Counted from the stretch's first letter, positions 16,635-25,697 are shown. The stretch is DNA of 64,000 nucleotides from Clostridium drakei (GCF_000633595.2 NZ_JIBU02000027.1:62001-126000); one strand, 5' to 3'. Program-made: numbers and translations. The notes: a model not told the origin generated them from the sequence alone.

Positions 16635-17012
16635 ATGACAGATTGTATATTTTGTAACTACAACAAATCAGAAATAATAGCAGAAAATAAGCTTGCTTTT
16701 GCTATAATGGATAAATTTCCTGTAAATGAAGGTCATACCTTGATAATACCAAAAAGACATTTCCCATTTTTATTTGAAGCCTCAGAGGAAGAAATAAAAG
16801 CTATATACAGCCTTATGCATGAGGTTAAGGAAATGTTAGACATCCAGTATGAACCAGCAGGATACAATGTAGGAGTTAACATTGGTTATTATGCTGGGCA
16901 GACAATAAAGCATTTGCATGTTCATATGATCCCTAGATATAAGGGCGATGTAGACAATCCTAGAGGGGGAGTTAGAAATTTAAAGAAGGCTTTAGTTGAG
17001 TATGATGGGTAA
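16635..17012 (+). CDS. HIT-family (histidine triad) nucleotide-binding protein
   Basis: 125 residues, usual length. CIFCNY at the N-terminus, NEGHTLIIPKRH, and the histidine triad IKHLHVHMIPRYKGD near the C-terminus, with the central His as nucleophile. HIT proteins hydrolyse AMP-linked nucleotides such as AppppA or AMP-NH2. RBS AGGAGAG upstream. It sits between accessory genes without an obvious functional partner. Confidence 0.94.
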   Translation: MTDCIFCNYNKSEIIAENKLAFAIMDKFPVNEGHTLIIPKRHFPFLFEASEEEIKAIYSLMHEVKEMLDIQYEPAGYNVGVNIGYYAGQTIKHLHVHMIPRYKGDVDNPRGGVRNLKKALVEYDG

Positions 17013-17094
17013 ATTAGGATGGTGAGAAATGCTTTATATTAGAGTTATTCAAGATGAGTATAATGATGATTTGTAAATTTGGTGGTGATTAAAT

Positions 17095-17520
17095 ATGAGT
17101 GATATTATAAATATGGCTAGGATTTTTATATCAAATATGAACGATAAATATAGTATAAAATTTGCATATATTTTTGGTTCACAAGCAACAGGAGAAGCTT
17201 CAAAAAATAGTGATGTAGATATAGCAATATACTTTGGTAAAAGTTATGAGGCTGTAGAAGAGGCTTTTATAAGAGGAGATATAATAGAAGAAGGAATGGC
17301 GTTTTTTAAGAAGGATATAGATGTAGTTTCATTAAAGAATGCTTCGCTGCTCATGAAATATGAAATAATTCATGATGGAATAATAATTAAAGATGACGAT
17401 GAAAGGGCAAATTTTGAATCCCTAGCCTTAAGGGAATATTTTGATTTTAAATATTACTCTGATATATATGATAATGCAGTAATTGAAAAAATTAAGCAAG
17501 GAGAAGTTTTTGGAGGGTAA
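17095..17520 (+). CDS. mntA: MntA-type nucleotidyltransferase antitoxin
   Basis: 141 residues. Minimal nucleotidyltransferase fold: FGSQATGEASKNSDVDIAIYF gives Gly28-Ser29 and Ser39-Asp40-x-Asp42, the metal-binding site, plus a third carboxylate in IDVVSL. In characterised HepT-MntA pairs this enzyme AMPylates a Tyr of the HEPN toxin and so neutralises it. The next gene, 3 bp downstream, is that toxin. All three catalytic acids are present, so the antitoxin should be active. Confidence 0.92.
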   Translation: MSDIINMARIFISNMNDKYSIKFAYIFGSQATGEASKNSDVDIAIYFGKSYEAVEEAFIRGDIIEEGMAFFKKDIDVVSLKNASLLMKYEIIHDGIIIKDDDERANFESLALREYFDFKYYSDIYDNAVIEKIKQGEVFGG

Positions 17521-17523
17521 CTT

Positions 17524-17937
17524 ATGGTAAAAAGAGAAATTGTGATTTCAAGGATAGATAAATTAAATGAATATATAAATATACTGAAATCTGTAAAAAA
17601 ATATGATAAGAAGAAATATATTGATGATCCACTTATATATGGCTCATCGGAAAGATTTCTGCATTTAAGTATAGAATGTGTTTTGGATATAGGAAATCAT
17701 GTTATATCAGATATGAGATATAGAAAACCAGAAAATAATAAGGATATATTTTTAGTTTTGCATGAAAATAAAATAATAAATGAAAAATTAAAAAACAATT
17801 TATGTAATATGGCTGGATTCAGAAATATTTTAGTTCATGACTATATGAAACTTGATAGAGGATTAGTTTACGATATAATAAATAATAACTTAAAGGATAT
17901 AGAAGCTTTTGTGAAAATAATAGTAGAATATATATAA
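17524..17937 (+). CDS. hepT: HepT-type HEPN ribonuclease toxin
   Basis: 137 residues, all-helical HEPN domain (DUF86). The catalytic RX4H motif is RNILVH with Arg100 and His105, followed by Tyr107 in the HDY context, the residue AMPylated by MntA in studied systems. The ribosome binding site GGAGGG overlaps the end of mntA, so translation is coupled with antitoxin first. Family knowledge: HepT cleaves tRNA or mRNA, stops growth and can give phage protection. Intact by every visible criterion. Confidence 0.93.
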   Translation: MVKREIVISRIDKLNEYINILKSVKKYDKKKYIDDPLIYGSSERFLHLSIECVLDIGNHVISDMRYRKPENNKDIFLVLHENKIINEKLKNNLCNMAGFRNILVHDYMKLDRGLVYDIINNNLKDIEAFVKIIVEYI

Positions 17938-17970
17938 AATAAAACATCTTTGTAACGTTGAGGTGAAAGC

Positions 17971-18645
17971 ATGTATAAAATAATGACAGTAGAAGATGAT
18001 TTAAAACTTTGTGAAGAAATACAAGAAGCTCTTTTAAAGTGGGGCTTTAATCCTGTTAAAGTTAAAAACTTTGAAGATATACTTAATGAATTTGTACAAA
18101 ATAAACCTGAGCTGGTTATTATGGATATAAATCTGCCTTGTTTTGATGGATTTTACTGGTGTCAAAAAATAAGAGAAATATCAAAGGTACCAATCATATT
18201 TTTATCTTCAAGAAACACAAATATGGATATAATAATGGCAGTACAAATGGGTGGAGATGATTTCGTCACAAAACCATTTTCTATGGATATATTGGTGACT
18301 AAGCTTCATGCCATGCTTAGACGAACATACTCTTATGGAGAAAACTTAGGAGATGTACTTGAGTGCAGGGGAGTTATTTTAAATATAAATGACAGCACTT
18401 TATCTTATAATGAAAACAAAATAGAATTGACAAAAAATGAATTAAAAATACTGCTTCTTTTGATGAAAAATATAGGAAAGATAATCTCACGAGATAGGAT
18501 TATGAGGATCTTGTGGGATGACGATACTTTTATTAATGACAATACATTAACTGTAAATGTAAATAGGCTTAGAAAAAGGCTTGAAGACATAGGTATTAAG
18601 GATTTTATAGAAACTAAAAAAGGACAAGGATATGTAATATTATGA
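17971..18645 (+). CDS. BceR-like response regulator (OmpR family)
   Basis: 224 residues. Receiver with VEDD, Asp52 (IMDINLPCFDG) and the Lys of DDFVTKPFSMD; winged-helix C-terminal domain ending KKGQGYVIL. The stop overlaps the kinase start (ATGA, 18642-18645). RBS GAGGTGA at 17959-17965. With the small kinase and the ABC genes downstream it forms a Bce/antimicrobial-peptide-sensing module. Probable binding site: direct repeats at 19721-19749. Confidence 0.93.
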   Translation: MYKIMTVEDDLKLCEEIQEALLKWGFNPVKVKNFEDILNEFVQNKPELVIMDINLPCFDGFYWCQKIREISKVPIIFLSSRNTNMDIIMAVQMGGDDFVTKPFSMDILVTKLHAMLRRTYSYGENLGDVLECRGVILNINDSTLSYNENKIELTKNELKILLLLMKNIGKIISRDRIMRILWDDDTFINDNTLTVNVNRLRKRLEDIGIKDFIETKKGQGYVIL

Positions 18646-19670
18646 GTTTAAAAGTATATTTGAAAAAGTCTATATGGGCAATTATACATTTTATCATTAT
18701 AATAACAATAGTTAATTTAGTACTAATAGGAACTACAGAATTTTCAAAGCTTAAGTATGACATTATATACATGAATATTTTAGTTTTTTCTGTTTCTATA
18801 TTCTTTTTAATATTTAGATATAGAAAGTGGAAAGAAAGCTATAAAGATTTTTATGAAGGATTAATGCAGGAAAAAAATATAGATTTACTGATGCCTAAAG
18901 ATGATGGATTTGAAGCAAAGCTTATTAAAGCTTCAATAAAATTAAAAAACAAGGAACTTTATGAAAATGAAAATAAGTTAAAAGAGGAAATTGATGAGTT
19001 AAATGAATACATAACAAAATGGGTTCATGAAATAAAGATTCCTATTTCAGTATGCGAATTAATATCAGACAAATTAGAAGATATTTTTGATACAAATAGT
19101 GATATTCCTGAAAGTTTAAGAGGCGAACTTGCAAGAATAAAGTTTTTAGTTGAACAGGTGCTTTATGCAGGCAGAGCATCTAGCTACTCACAGGATCTTT
19201 TAATAAATGAAGTAAATATAAAGCAAGTAGTAAATGAGGCTGTTAAAAAGAATTCATTTTTTTTCATTTCCAAAAAGATAGATTTAAGATTAAAAAAATT
19301 ACAATTTAATGTCTTAACAGATAAAAAGTGGCTTTCTTATATATTAGAGCAAGTTTTAAACAATGCTTGCAAATATGTAGGTGAAAATGGAATAGTGGAA
19401 ATTTATTGTGAAGAAGATGAAAAAGCTACAAGATTATGTGTAAGAGATAATGGAATAGGAATATTGCCTAAAGACATATCTAGGGTATTTGACAAAGGTT
19501 TTACAGGAAGTAATGGAAGAAAAAGTGGAAAATCAACAGGAATGGGATTATACTTTTCTAAAAAAATGGCTAAAAAACTGAATCATGATATAAAAGCTGT
19601 TTCACAGGCTGGAAACTGTACAGAATTTATTATAACTTTTTATAAATTATCTGATTATTTTAAGGTATGA
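18642..19670 (+). CDS. BceS-like intramembrane-sensing histidine kinase
   Basis: 342 residues. Two N-terminal helices (~13-32 and ~43-59) separated by only about ten residues, so there is no extracellular sensor domain; this is the hallmark of kinases that read the flux of a partner BceAB transporter. Coiled linker, then H-box KWVHEIKIPISVCEL, N-box LNNACKYV, G1 DNGIGILPKD and G2 GKSTGMGLYFSKK. The overlapping start with the regulator gene means coupled translation. Ends within a terminator hairpin. Confidence 0.93.
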   Translation: MSLKVYLKKSIWAIIHFIIIITIVNLVLIGTTEFSKLKYDIIYMNILVFSVSIFFLIFRYRKWKESYKDFYEGLMQEKNIDLLMPKDDGFEAKLIKASIKLKNKELYENENKLKEEIDELNEYITKWVHEIKIPISVCELISDKLEDIFDTNSDIPESLRGELARIKFLVEQVLYAGRASSYSQDLLINEVNIKQVVNEAVKKNSFFFISKKIDLRLKKLQFNVLTDKKWLSYILEQVLNNACKYVGENGIVEIYCEEDEKATRLCVRDNGIGILPKDISRVFDKGFTGSNGRKSGKSTGMGLYFSKKMAKKLNHDIKAVSQAGNCTEFIITFYKLSDYFKV

Positions 19671-19692
19671 GTTTAATGCTCATGCTTTTTTT
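19665..19692 (+). terminator. intrinsic terminator after the bceRS-like genes
   Basis: GTATGAG (19665-19671) pairs with CTCATGC (19679-19685) with one G-U, followed by seven T. The stem contains the kinase stop codon. It separates the regulator-kinase operon from the S41/ABC operon. Confidence 0.75.
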
Positions 19693-19720
19693 GTTTGAAA
19701 ATATTTAAGGTTACGAGAAT

Positions 19721-19754
19721 GTCACATAACACCTTAAAATGTCATGTAATGTGA
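19721..19754 (+). promoter_or_regulatory. probable response-regulator binding site before the S41-ABC operon
   Basis: Direct repeats GTCACATAA (19721-19729) and GTCATGTAA (19741-19749) have starts exactly 20 bp apart (two helical turns), preceded in both cases by AAT or AAAAT-like bases. A dyad TCACAT/ATGTGA (19722-19727, 19749-19754) overlaps. Position, after a terminator and before the transport operon, fits activation by the BceR-like regulator. Confidence 0.55.
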
Positions 19755-19841
19755 TGGAGAAGAAAGAATAAAAAGATTAAAATTAATATATAAGAATTGA
19801 GGGGCCCCCTTAAAGTATATTGCAAGGAGGAAAATAAGCTT

Positions 19842-21119
19842 ATGCTTAAAATAAAAAGAAAAATAGCAGCTGTATTAATGATAGGTATAATGTTTGCTTT
19901 TTCAGGATGTGATAACAGCAGCAAGTATGTTTGTAAAAGTGGAAATAGGGTAGAAGCTTGGCAAAAAGATTTGGATTACCTTAAGGAAGAACTTCCTAAA
20001 AAACATAAAAACTTATTCTTTAAATTAAGTAAGGATCAGTTTAATAGTGAAATTGAAGGTTTAAAGCAGTCTTTAAATAAAATGAATGATGATCAAATTC
20101 AAATGGGTATAAACAAAATAATGACTTCTATTGGGGATGGTCATACAGGTCCTAATATAAGTTCAGAAAAAGCGTTCCCATTAGATTTGTACTGGTTTAG
20201 TGATGGTATTTATGTTATTAATACAACAGAGGAGTACAGTCAAATCAAGTACAATAAGCTGGCAAAAATTAATGATAAGCCTATAGAAGATGTAATTAAA
20301 AGTGTTTCACAAGTAATTTCTCATGATAATGAACAGGGCATAAAGAGTCAGATAGGTTACTATATTGCAATGCCATCAGTACTTTATGGGCTTAATATCA
20401 TAGAAAATATTGATAGCTGCAAATTTACTTTTGAGGATAGTAATGGGAAAATATCAGATGTGAATTTAAAACCATTAAGTAGTGATACAGTATTTAGTGC
20501 AGTAATTGGTAAAGGAAAAGAAGGGGAGAAGGTTCCTTTGTACATGAAAAATCAAGATAAAGCTTATTGGTATGAATATTTAAAAGATAGTAAGACAGTT
20601 TATTTTAGTTATAATAAATGCTCCGAAATGCAAGAAAAAGGTTTTAAGCAATTTTCTAAAGAACTTATGGATGTAATTAATAAAGAAGATGTGAAAAAGC
20701 TTGTTATAGATATGAGGAGTAATGGAGGAGGAATTTCAACAATACTCAATGATTTCATTAAGGAAATATCAAAAAGCAAGCTAAATGAAAAAGGGAAACT
20801 TTATGTTATTACAGGTAGAAGGACTTTTTCATCTGCAGTATTAAATGTTATAGATTTAAAGAAAAACACTAAAGCAATTTTTGTTGGTGAGCCTACATCA
20901 GGAAAACCTAATCACTATGGTGAAGTTAAAAAATTTAAGCTTCCAAATTCGGGATTAACTATAAAATATTCAACAAAGCATTTTAATAATTATGATAAAG
21001 ATGATTCTGCATTTAATCCAGATAAAGAAATAACAGTATCAATAAAAGATTATGTAAATAATGTTGATCCTGTGATGGAGTATATAATTAAAAGCTCAAA
21101 TTTTGCAGTTAAAAAATAG
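19842..21119 (+). CDS. S41-family peptidase-like lipoprotein
   Basis: 425 residues from ATG 19842, chosen because AGGAGG (19825-19830) precedes it and the product then begins with a lipoprotein signal: basic MLKIKRK, hydrophobic core, lipobox FSGC (Cys lipidated). C-terminal tail-specific protease-like domain (~225-420): VYFSYNKCSEM, LVIDMRSNGGG, TGRRTFSSAVLNVIDL with the nucleophile Ser, and FVGEPTSGKPNHYGE. No PDZ domain is evident. Anchored outside the membrane. Its place between a Bce-like sensor pair and transporter suggests it helps against cell-wall-active peptides, by binding or cleaving them; this is inference. Confidence 0.88.
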   Translation: MLKIKRKIAAVLMIGIMFAFSGCDNSSKYVCKSGNRVEAWQKDLDYLKEELPKKHKNLFFKLSKDQFNSEIEGLKQSLNKMNDDQIQMGINKIMTSIGDGHTGPNISSEKAFPLDLYWFSDGIYVINTTEEYSQIKYNKLAKINDKPIEDVIKSVSQVISHDNEQGIKSQIGYYIAMPSVLYGLNIIENIDSCKFTFEDSNGKISDVNLKPLSSDTVFSAVIGKGKEGEKVPLYMKNQDKAYWYEYLKDSKTVYFSYNKCSEMQEKGFKQFSKELMDVINKEDVKKLVIDMRSNGGGISTILNDFIKEISKSKLNEKGKLYVITGRRTFSSAVLNVIDLKKNTKAIFVGEPTSGKPNHYGEVKKFKLPNSGLTIKYSTKHFNNYDKDDSAFNPDKEITVSIKDYVNNVDPVMEYIIKSSNFAVKK

Positions 21120-21147
21120 CTAGTTTTGATTAAAAGGAGTAGATAGA

Positions 21148-21912
21148 ATGAGTACAGTAATAGAAACTAAGGATTTAGGAAAAATATATGGTTCAAAAGC
21201 AGTGGCTTTTACAGCACTTCAGGGTATTAATCTTAAGGTAGAGGAAGGTGAATTCTTAGGGATTATGGGGCCTTCTGGAGCTGGTAAGACTACTTTGCTA
21301 AATTTACTTTCAACTATAGATGTGCCAACCACAGGAAATATTATATTTAATGGTAAGGATATAACCCAATTAAAAAATAAAGAGCTGTCTCTATTTAGAA
21401 GGGATAAGATAGGTTTTATTTTTCAAGATTTTAATTTGCTAGATACTATGACTGTAGAAGACAATATAGCTCTGCCTTTAGCATTATCCAAGGTGAATCA
21501 TAAAGAAATACAAAATAAGGTTAGGCAATTGAGTGAGTTTTTTGGAATTGATGCACACTTGAAAAATTATCCATATGAGCTTTCAGGAGGACAAAAGCAG
21601 AGAACAGCAGCAGCAAGGGCTTTGATAACAGAGCCTTCTGTAATATTTGCAGATGAGCCCACAGGAGCTTTAGATTCAAAATCCTCTGCAGAATTACTTC
21701 AATGCTTGAGCAGTATGAATGAAAAATTCAATAAAACAGTAATAATGGTAACCCATGACGCTTTTGCAGCAAGTTACTGTAAGAGAATATTATTTATAAA
21801 AGACGGGAAAATTCATGCTAGAATTGATAAAAATGAATCCAGAAAGGAATTTTTCCAAAGGATAATTGAAATGCTGGCCGCCTTAGGAGGTGCAGTTAAT
21901 GAACTTCTTTAG
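21148..21912 (+). CDS. BceA-like ABC transporter ATP-binding protein
   Basis: 254 residues. Walker A GPSGAGKTTLLN, Q-loop FIFQDFNLLDTMT, signature LSGGQKQRTAAARAL, Walker B VIFADEPTGALD, H-loop MVTHD. It belongs to the MacB/LolD-type group that energises FtsX-fold permeases. Overlaps the permease start by 14 bp, with the permease ribosome binding site inside this gene. With its partner it would remove peptide antibiotics from the membrane surface and act as the sensor for the kinase upstream. Confidence 0.96.
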   Translation: MSTVIETKDLGKIYGSKAVAFTALQGINLKVEEGEFLGIMGPSGAGKTTLLNLLSTIDVPTTGNIIFNGKDITQLKNKELSLFRRDKIGFIFQDFNLLDTMTVEDNIALPLALSKVNHKEIQNKVRQLSEFFGIDAHLKNYPYELSGGQKQRTAAARALITEPSVIFADEPTGALDSKSSAELLQCLSSMNEKFNKTVIMVTHDAFAASYCKRILFIKDGKIHARIDKNESRKEFFQRIIEMLAALGGAVNELL

Positions 21913-23797
21913 TATAGCTTACAATAATTTTAAACACAATATAAAAACTTATGCTTTAAACCTAATGGCAATGATTTTTTCTGTGGCAGTTTATTATAAT
22001 TTTATAGCTTTAAGTGATAACCCACAAATTGTTCAGCTTAATCAAATTATGAATATTGTTAGATCTGCATCAACTTCAACAGCAGTACTACTTCTGGTAT
22101 TTCTAATATTTTTTATTTGGTATTCAAATTCCTTTTTCTTAAAGCAAAAGAAAAAGGAAATAGGAATTTATGCCTTTATGGGCATAGATAATTACAAAAT
22201 AGGATTAATTTATGCCTTAGAAGGATTTTTACAAGGACTTCTATCTATAGTTATTGGTAGTTTTGTTGGAGTATTATTTTCGAAACTATTTATAATGCTT
22301 TTATGTAAAGTTGCATTTTTGGATGTGAAAATAAACTTTTTTATATCAGTACATGCGTTGATTGAAACAATTATTACATTTTTAATTATATTTTTTATAA
22401 TTTCAGTTTTGGGTTATTTCAATATAGTGAGAAGTAAATTAATAGATTTATTTAATGCCTCAAAACAACAAGAAGGGCTTCCAAAGTTGAGCAAATTTAA
22501 AGCAGTATCTTCAATTATAATAATTTTAGGAGCATATGGTATGTGTACAAGCTTATCCAAATTAATGGTAATTGCAAGTGTTCCTGTTATAACTATAATG
22601 GTTATTTTTGCAACTTATGGACTTTTTGGTTCTTTCTTTTCAATGATAATGAGATATCTTTTAGATAAAAAACAAATTTTATATAACGGTACAAACATTG
22701 TAAGTATATCCAATATTGTTTTTAGGATTAAAGGAAATTACAAAACTCTTGCAACTATTGCTATTTTAATTGCATCAGCAATCACAGCCTTAGGAACAGC
22801 AACTTCAATTAAATATAATACAAAAATAGAACTAGATCTTCCATATTCTTTTACTTATGTATTGGATGGCAATTTTGAAGATGAAATTGAATCTAAAGTT
22901 AATAAATATATTACTTCAGCAAATCATAGTATTTTATTAAAGGAAAAAGTGAATTTTATTCTTGTAAATAAATTAAAAATTGATGATAACCTCTCAAATG
23001 ATGAATTTATGGTAGTTAAAGCTTCTGATTTTAAAAAGATAACAAGAGATTTAAAGGTTAAAGATACCGAAGATATTTTAAAAAAATCAGAACTTAGAAG
23101 TGGTGAGGCAATTTATGTACAAAGACCTAAAACTCTTGTACAAGCGAATAAACTACAAAAAGTTCAAATTAGCAATTTAAAGTATAATGTAAAGATGGAT
23201 TTAAAAACACCTTTATTTGGTGGAATAAAAAATAATCCTTGTTTAATTGTAAATGATAAAGATTATGAAATTATAAAAAATGATTTTAAGGAAAGCAAAT
23301 TTTACGGCATTATAGTAAATGATCAAAAAAACACATTAGATTTGTCTGCAAAATTAAGAACCATAAGAGTTTTAGATAATAACTTATATTCCTATGCTCA
23401 AAAATATAGGTCTGGTTATGAAGGTTATGGTGTTATTTTCTTTATGGGATGTTTTTTAGCACTGGTTTTTGTAGTAGCTACAGGAAGTATTATTCATTTT
23501 AAAATTTTAAGTGAAGCTTATATGGACAAGGAAAAATATAAAATTTTATTAAAAATTGGAATGACAGAAAAAGAACTAAAAAGAACTATTTCAAAGCAAG
23601 CTGCAGTATATTTTATCCTGCCTTTGCTTGTAGGTGTAATTCACAGTTCCTTTGGTATAGTTATATTGGGTAGATTAATGGAATGCAATTTAATATTACC
23701 CACAGTTATAAGTGTTGCGACTTTCGGTGTAATTTATGGTATGTTTTATATCTTTACATTGGGTAAGTTTAGACAAGTTTTGAATCCTTATAATTAA
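21899..23797 (+). CDS. BceB-like FtsX-fold ABC permease
   Basis: 632 residues from ATG 21899 (AGGAGG at 21885-21890; an upstream GTG at 21890 lies inside that site). Ten predicted helices and a large extracellular domain (~300-500) between helices 7 and 8, the arrangement of BceB-type permeases where this domain gives peptide specificity. The FtsX segment with KKKEIGIYAFMG near helix 2 and KYKILLKIGMTEKEL near helix 8 is typical. Final gene of the operon; a strong terminator follows at 23841. Confidence 0.94.
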   Translation: MNFFSIAYNNFKHNIKTYALNLMAMIFSVAVYYNFIALSDNPQIVQLNQIMNIVRSASTSTAVLLLVFLIFFIWYSNSFFLKQKKKEIGIYAFMGIDNYKIGLIYALEGFLQGLLSIVIGSFVGVLFSKLFIMLLCKVAFLDVKINFFISVHALIETIITFLIIFFIISVLGYFNIVRSKLIDLFNASKQQEGLPKLSKFKAVSSIIIILGAYGMCTSLSKLMVIASVPVITIMVIFATYGLFGSFFSMIMRYLLDKKQILYNGTNIVSISNIVFRIKGNYKTLATIAILIASAITALGTATSIKYNTKIELDLPYSFTYVLDGNFEDEIESKVNKYITSANHSILLKEKVNFILVNKLKIDDNLSNDEFMVVKASDFKKITRDLKVKDTEDILKKSELRSGEAIYVQRPKTLVQANKLQKVQISNLKYNVKMDLKTPLFGGIKNNPCLIVNDKDYEIIKNDFKESKFYGIIVNDQKNTLDLSAKLRTIRVLDNNLYSYAQKYRSGYEGYGVIFFMGCFLALVFVVATGSIIHFKILSEAYMDKEKYKILLKIGMTEKELKRTISKQAAVYFILPLLVGVIHSSFGIVILGRLMECNLILPTVISVATFGVIYGMFYIFTLGKFRQVLNPYN

Positions 23798-23840
23798 GAG
23801 AAGATTTATTGCAAGGGGTGAAGGAATTTTATTTAAAAGT

Positions 23841-23880
23841 AATAAGGCAAGGGGTAATGTGATAATCCCCTTGCCTTATT
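23841..23880. terminator. bidirectional terminator between the permease and TauE genes
   Basis: AATAAGGCAAGGGG (23841-23854) pairs perfectly with CCCCTTGCCTTATT (23867-23880); T-rich on both strands. It lies between convergent genes. Confidence 0.93.
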
Positions 23881-23926
23881 TGTATTTAATTCACTAGTTT
23901 ATAGATTTTTACGAATATGGGTTATA

Positions 23927-24826
23927 TTAAGCAGATTCTTCTGAACTATCTACAGTTTCTGCATTTTTATTTGATTTAAAGGATTTAAACATTATAAATG
24001 ATGTATATAATACAACTGCTACAACTACCCACTTTAAAGTAGAAAGTGGAAGAGATTTAACAAGATAAGCAGCTATTAAAACTCCTATTGGGCCCATGAT
24101 ATTAATAGCCAAAGAAGTTTTAGGAGCATGAGCTTGTTCCTTTATAAATTTAACAGATGCAAAAGGAAGTAATATAGCACAAGAAGCCATCATTATAGGA
24201 AAGGCTACTTTAGGACTCATTCCAAGTGCAAATACTAGTGCCATACAAGGAGCATAAAGTCCTATTCCTAAAGTATTAAGTGCACCAAATATAAAATTAC
24301 CTATGATTCCTATTATAAGTTTTCCCCCTGTTAATCCTATGGCATCACCACCAACTGGGAAAAGATTTAATTGACCTGCAATCATTAAAAGTGCTACACA
24401 AACAAGTGCAATACCCATGGCAGCTTGTACAGCTTTTTCGTTAAGTTTAGATATGATGCCAGCACCTACTAATGCGCCAGCTACAGCAGCTAAAAGCATA
24501 CTTACTAAAGTTACAGGTTCAACCTGAACAACAGTTAAAAATATTAATGCTTCAACTATTGTAGGTAGTGTAGCACCAACATTTAATGTACCTGGAAGCT
24601 TTTTATCACCTACAAGTTTAAAGTTTTTAAATAGAGAAGTTTCTATAGCAAAGCTTCCTATACCTAAAGTATCAAAAAAGTTTGCAACTGCTCCTATAAT
24701 TCCTGATGTAATAAAACTTTCATTTCCAAGAGTTTTTTGCTTATAATGTTTCATGCAATCCTTTACAAGAACTGCAAAAAATACTATACCTGCAAGAGCA
24801 ATAACCCCTAATAAAATTTTTAACAT
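23927..24826 (-). CDS. TauE/SafE-family (sulfite/organosulfonate exporter-type) permease
   Basis: 299 residues; ATG with AGGAGG upstream. Eight or so hydrophobic helices arranged as two DUF81-like repeats; GIIGAVANFFDTLGIGSFAIET in repeat one and GIIGNFIFGALNTLGIGLYAP in repeat two show the internal duplication (each quoted in part from longer matches). The family moves sulfur-containing or other small anions; the substrate here is unknown. Monocistronic, with a large inverted repeat 78 bp upstream. Confidence 0.92.
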   Translation of the reverse strand: MLKILLGVIALAGIVFFAVLVKDCMKHYKQKTLGNESFITSGIIGAVANFFDTLGIGSFAIETSLFKNFKLVGDKKLPGTLNVGATLPTIVEALIFLTVVQVEPVTLVSMLLAAVAGALVGAGIISKLNEKAVQAAMGIALVCVALLMIAGQLNLFPVGGDAIGLTGGKLIIGIIGNFIFGALNTLGIGLYAPCMALVFALGMSPKVAFPIMMASCAILLPFASVKFIKEQAHAPKTSLAINIMGPIGVLIAAYLVKSLPLSTLKWVVVAVVLYTSFIMFKSFKSNKNAETVDSSEESA

Positions 24827-24903
24827 AATAATTCCTCCTTTGATGTCTTTCTACAAACTACAAACAACCTAATTTTAAGGCTATTTGGCATACATTTCAA
24901 TAA

Positions 24904-24951
24904 TTATTTGATTTTCAAATAGATAAAAAATTATCTATTTGAAAATCAAAT
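24904..24951. repeat. perfect 22-bp inverted repeat
   Basis: Arms 24904-24925 and 24930-24951 are perfectly complementary (begins TATTTGATTTTC, ends GAAAATCAAATA) around an AAAA loop. No T-run follows, so a terminator is unlikely. It lies in the leader of the TauE gene; could be an operator, a cruciform site or the remnant of a palindromic element. Confidence 0.75.
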
Positions 24952-25066
24952 ACATAATTAAATGCAATTAAATATAAAATTAATCTGTAAATAAAGTTGA
25001 TTAATTGAAATAATTAAATCAATAAAATTAATTTATGAATAAATAAATGCTTTATTCATAAAAAAG

Positions 25067-25164
25067 AAATATCAAAGCCAGCAATCATTATTGAATTTAA
25101 GAAAATAAATGTGTTGTCAAAGGAAATAATGTAGCAGGAAAAAAGGAAGTAATGATTTCTGAGG
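25067..25164 (+). pseudogene. 3' relic of an AAA-ATPase/nuclease gene (copy of the 25926 gene)
   Basis: The stretch ATCAAAGCCAGCAATCATTA and what follows matches the 3' part of the 25926-27602 gene (around 27405-27480) with a few substitutions, then jumps to the copy of that gene's last bases (AAGGAAGTAATGATTTCTGA). In frame it would encode the nuclease Glu-Phe-Lys-Lys site. An internal stop and deletion show it is dead. A terminator related in sequence to the one at 28073 follows. Confidence 0.8.
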
Positions 25165-25202
25165 TGCAGCAGCAGTTAGAGTTAAGTTTGCAAAGATCAT
25201 AA

Positions 25203-25234
25203 AAAAGGTATAGTGTTTTTTAACTATACCTTTT
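25203..25234. terminator. bidirectional terminator after the relic
   Basis: AAAAGGTATAGT (25203-25214) pairs with ACTATACCTTTT (25223-25234). The stem resembles the terminator at 28073-28107. Confidence 0.85.
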
Positions 25235-25277
25235 CACCTTTCTTCTAGAAAAGTTTAGCATACATAGGTGCTCAAAT

Positions 25278-25697
25278 TTATTTCTGTTTATATAATCCAA
25301 ATCCAGTTATAATCAATTTATCCCAACCAGTTTCTTCATTATTAATCCAACTATATTCAATATTAAGTTCTTTCAACCAAGCATTAAGTCCATTACTTAC
25401 TTTACTTACATTTGGCGATTTCCTTTCAAATTTGTCTTTTATGGTTTCAAGCAATTCAACTTGTTCTTCTTTTTCTAATTCTTTATCTAACATTCCTTCT
25501 ATGACTTCTCGGCATTCTGAATAAGAACTATGATCCTCGGCATATATTTCATTGGCTAATAATTGTCTTTTGTTATTTAAAGTTTCTTTTACTTCATTTA
25601 TTTCTTCTACATTTGATAAGTACTTTTTAGCTATGTTCATAGCAGCAATTTCATTATCTATTTTGATTATTGTTCTTTCTAATCTTTCATTTCTCAT
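25278..25697 (-). CDS. hypothetical protein, coiled-coil N-terminus
   Basis: 139 residues, family not recognised. N-terminal ~70 residues are charged and helical (RTIIKIDNEIAAMNIAKKYL), probably a coiled coil; the C-terminal part (NGLNAWLKELNIEYSWINNE) looks globular. No membrane segment or signal peptide. The codon pattern is normal and the frame is free of stops, so it is likely real. No partner gene on the same strand. Start 25697 is the first ATG; no strong ribosome binding site is seen. Confidence 0.6.
   Translation of the reverse strand: MRNERLERTIIKIDNEIAAMNIAKKYLSNVEEINEVKETLNNKRQLLANEIYAEDHSSYSECREVIEGMLDKELEKEEQVELLETIKDKFERKSPNVSKVSNGLNAWLKELNIEYSWINNEETGWDKLIITGFGLYKQK

Noticed and set aside
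17029-17076. 15-codon frame with an AGGATGGTGAG upstream site between the HIT and mntA genes
   Set aside because: Too short and unrecognisable; perhaps a remnant or leader, not supportable as a gene.
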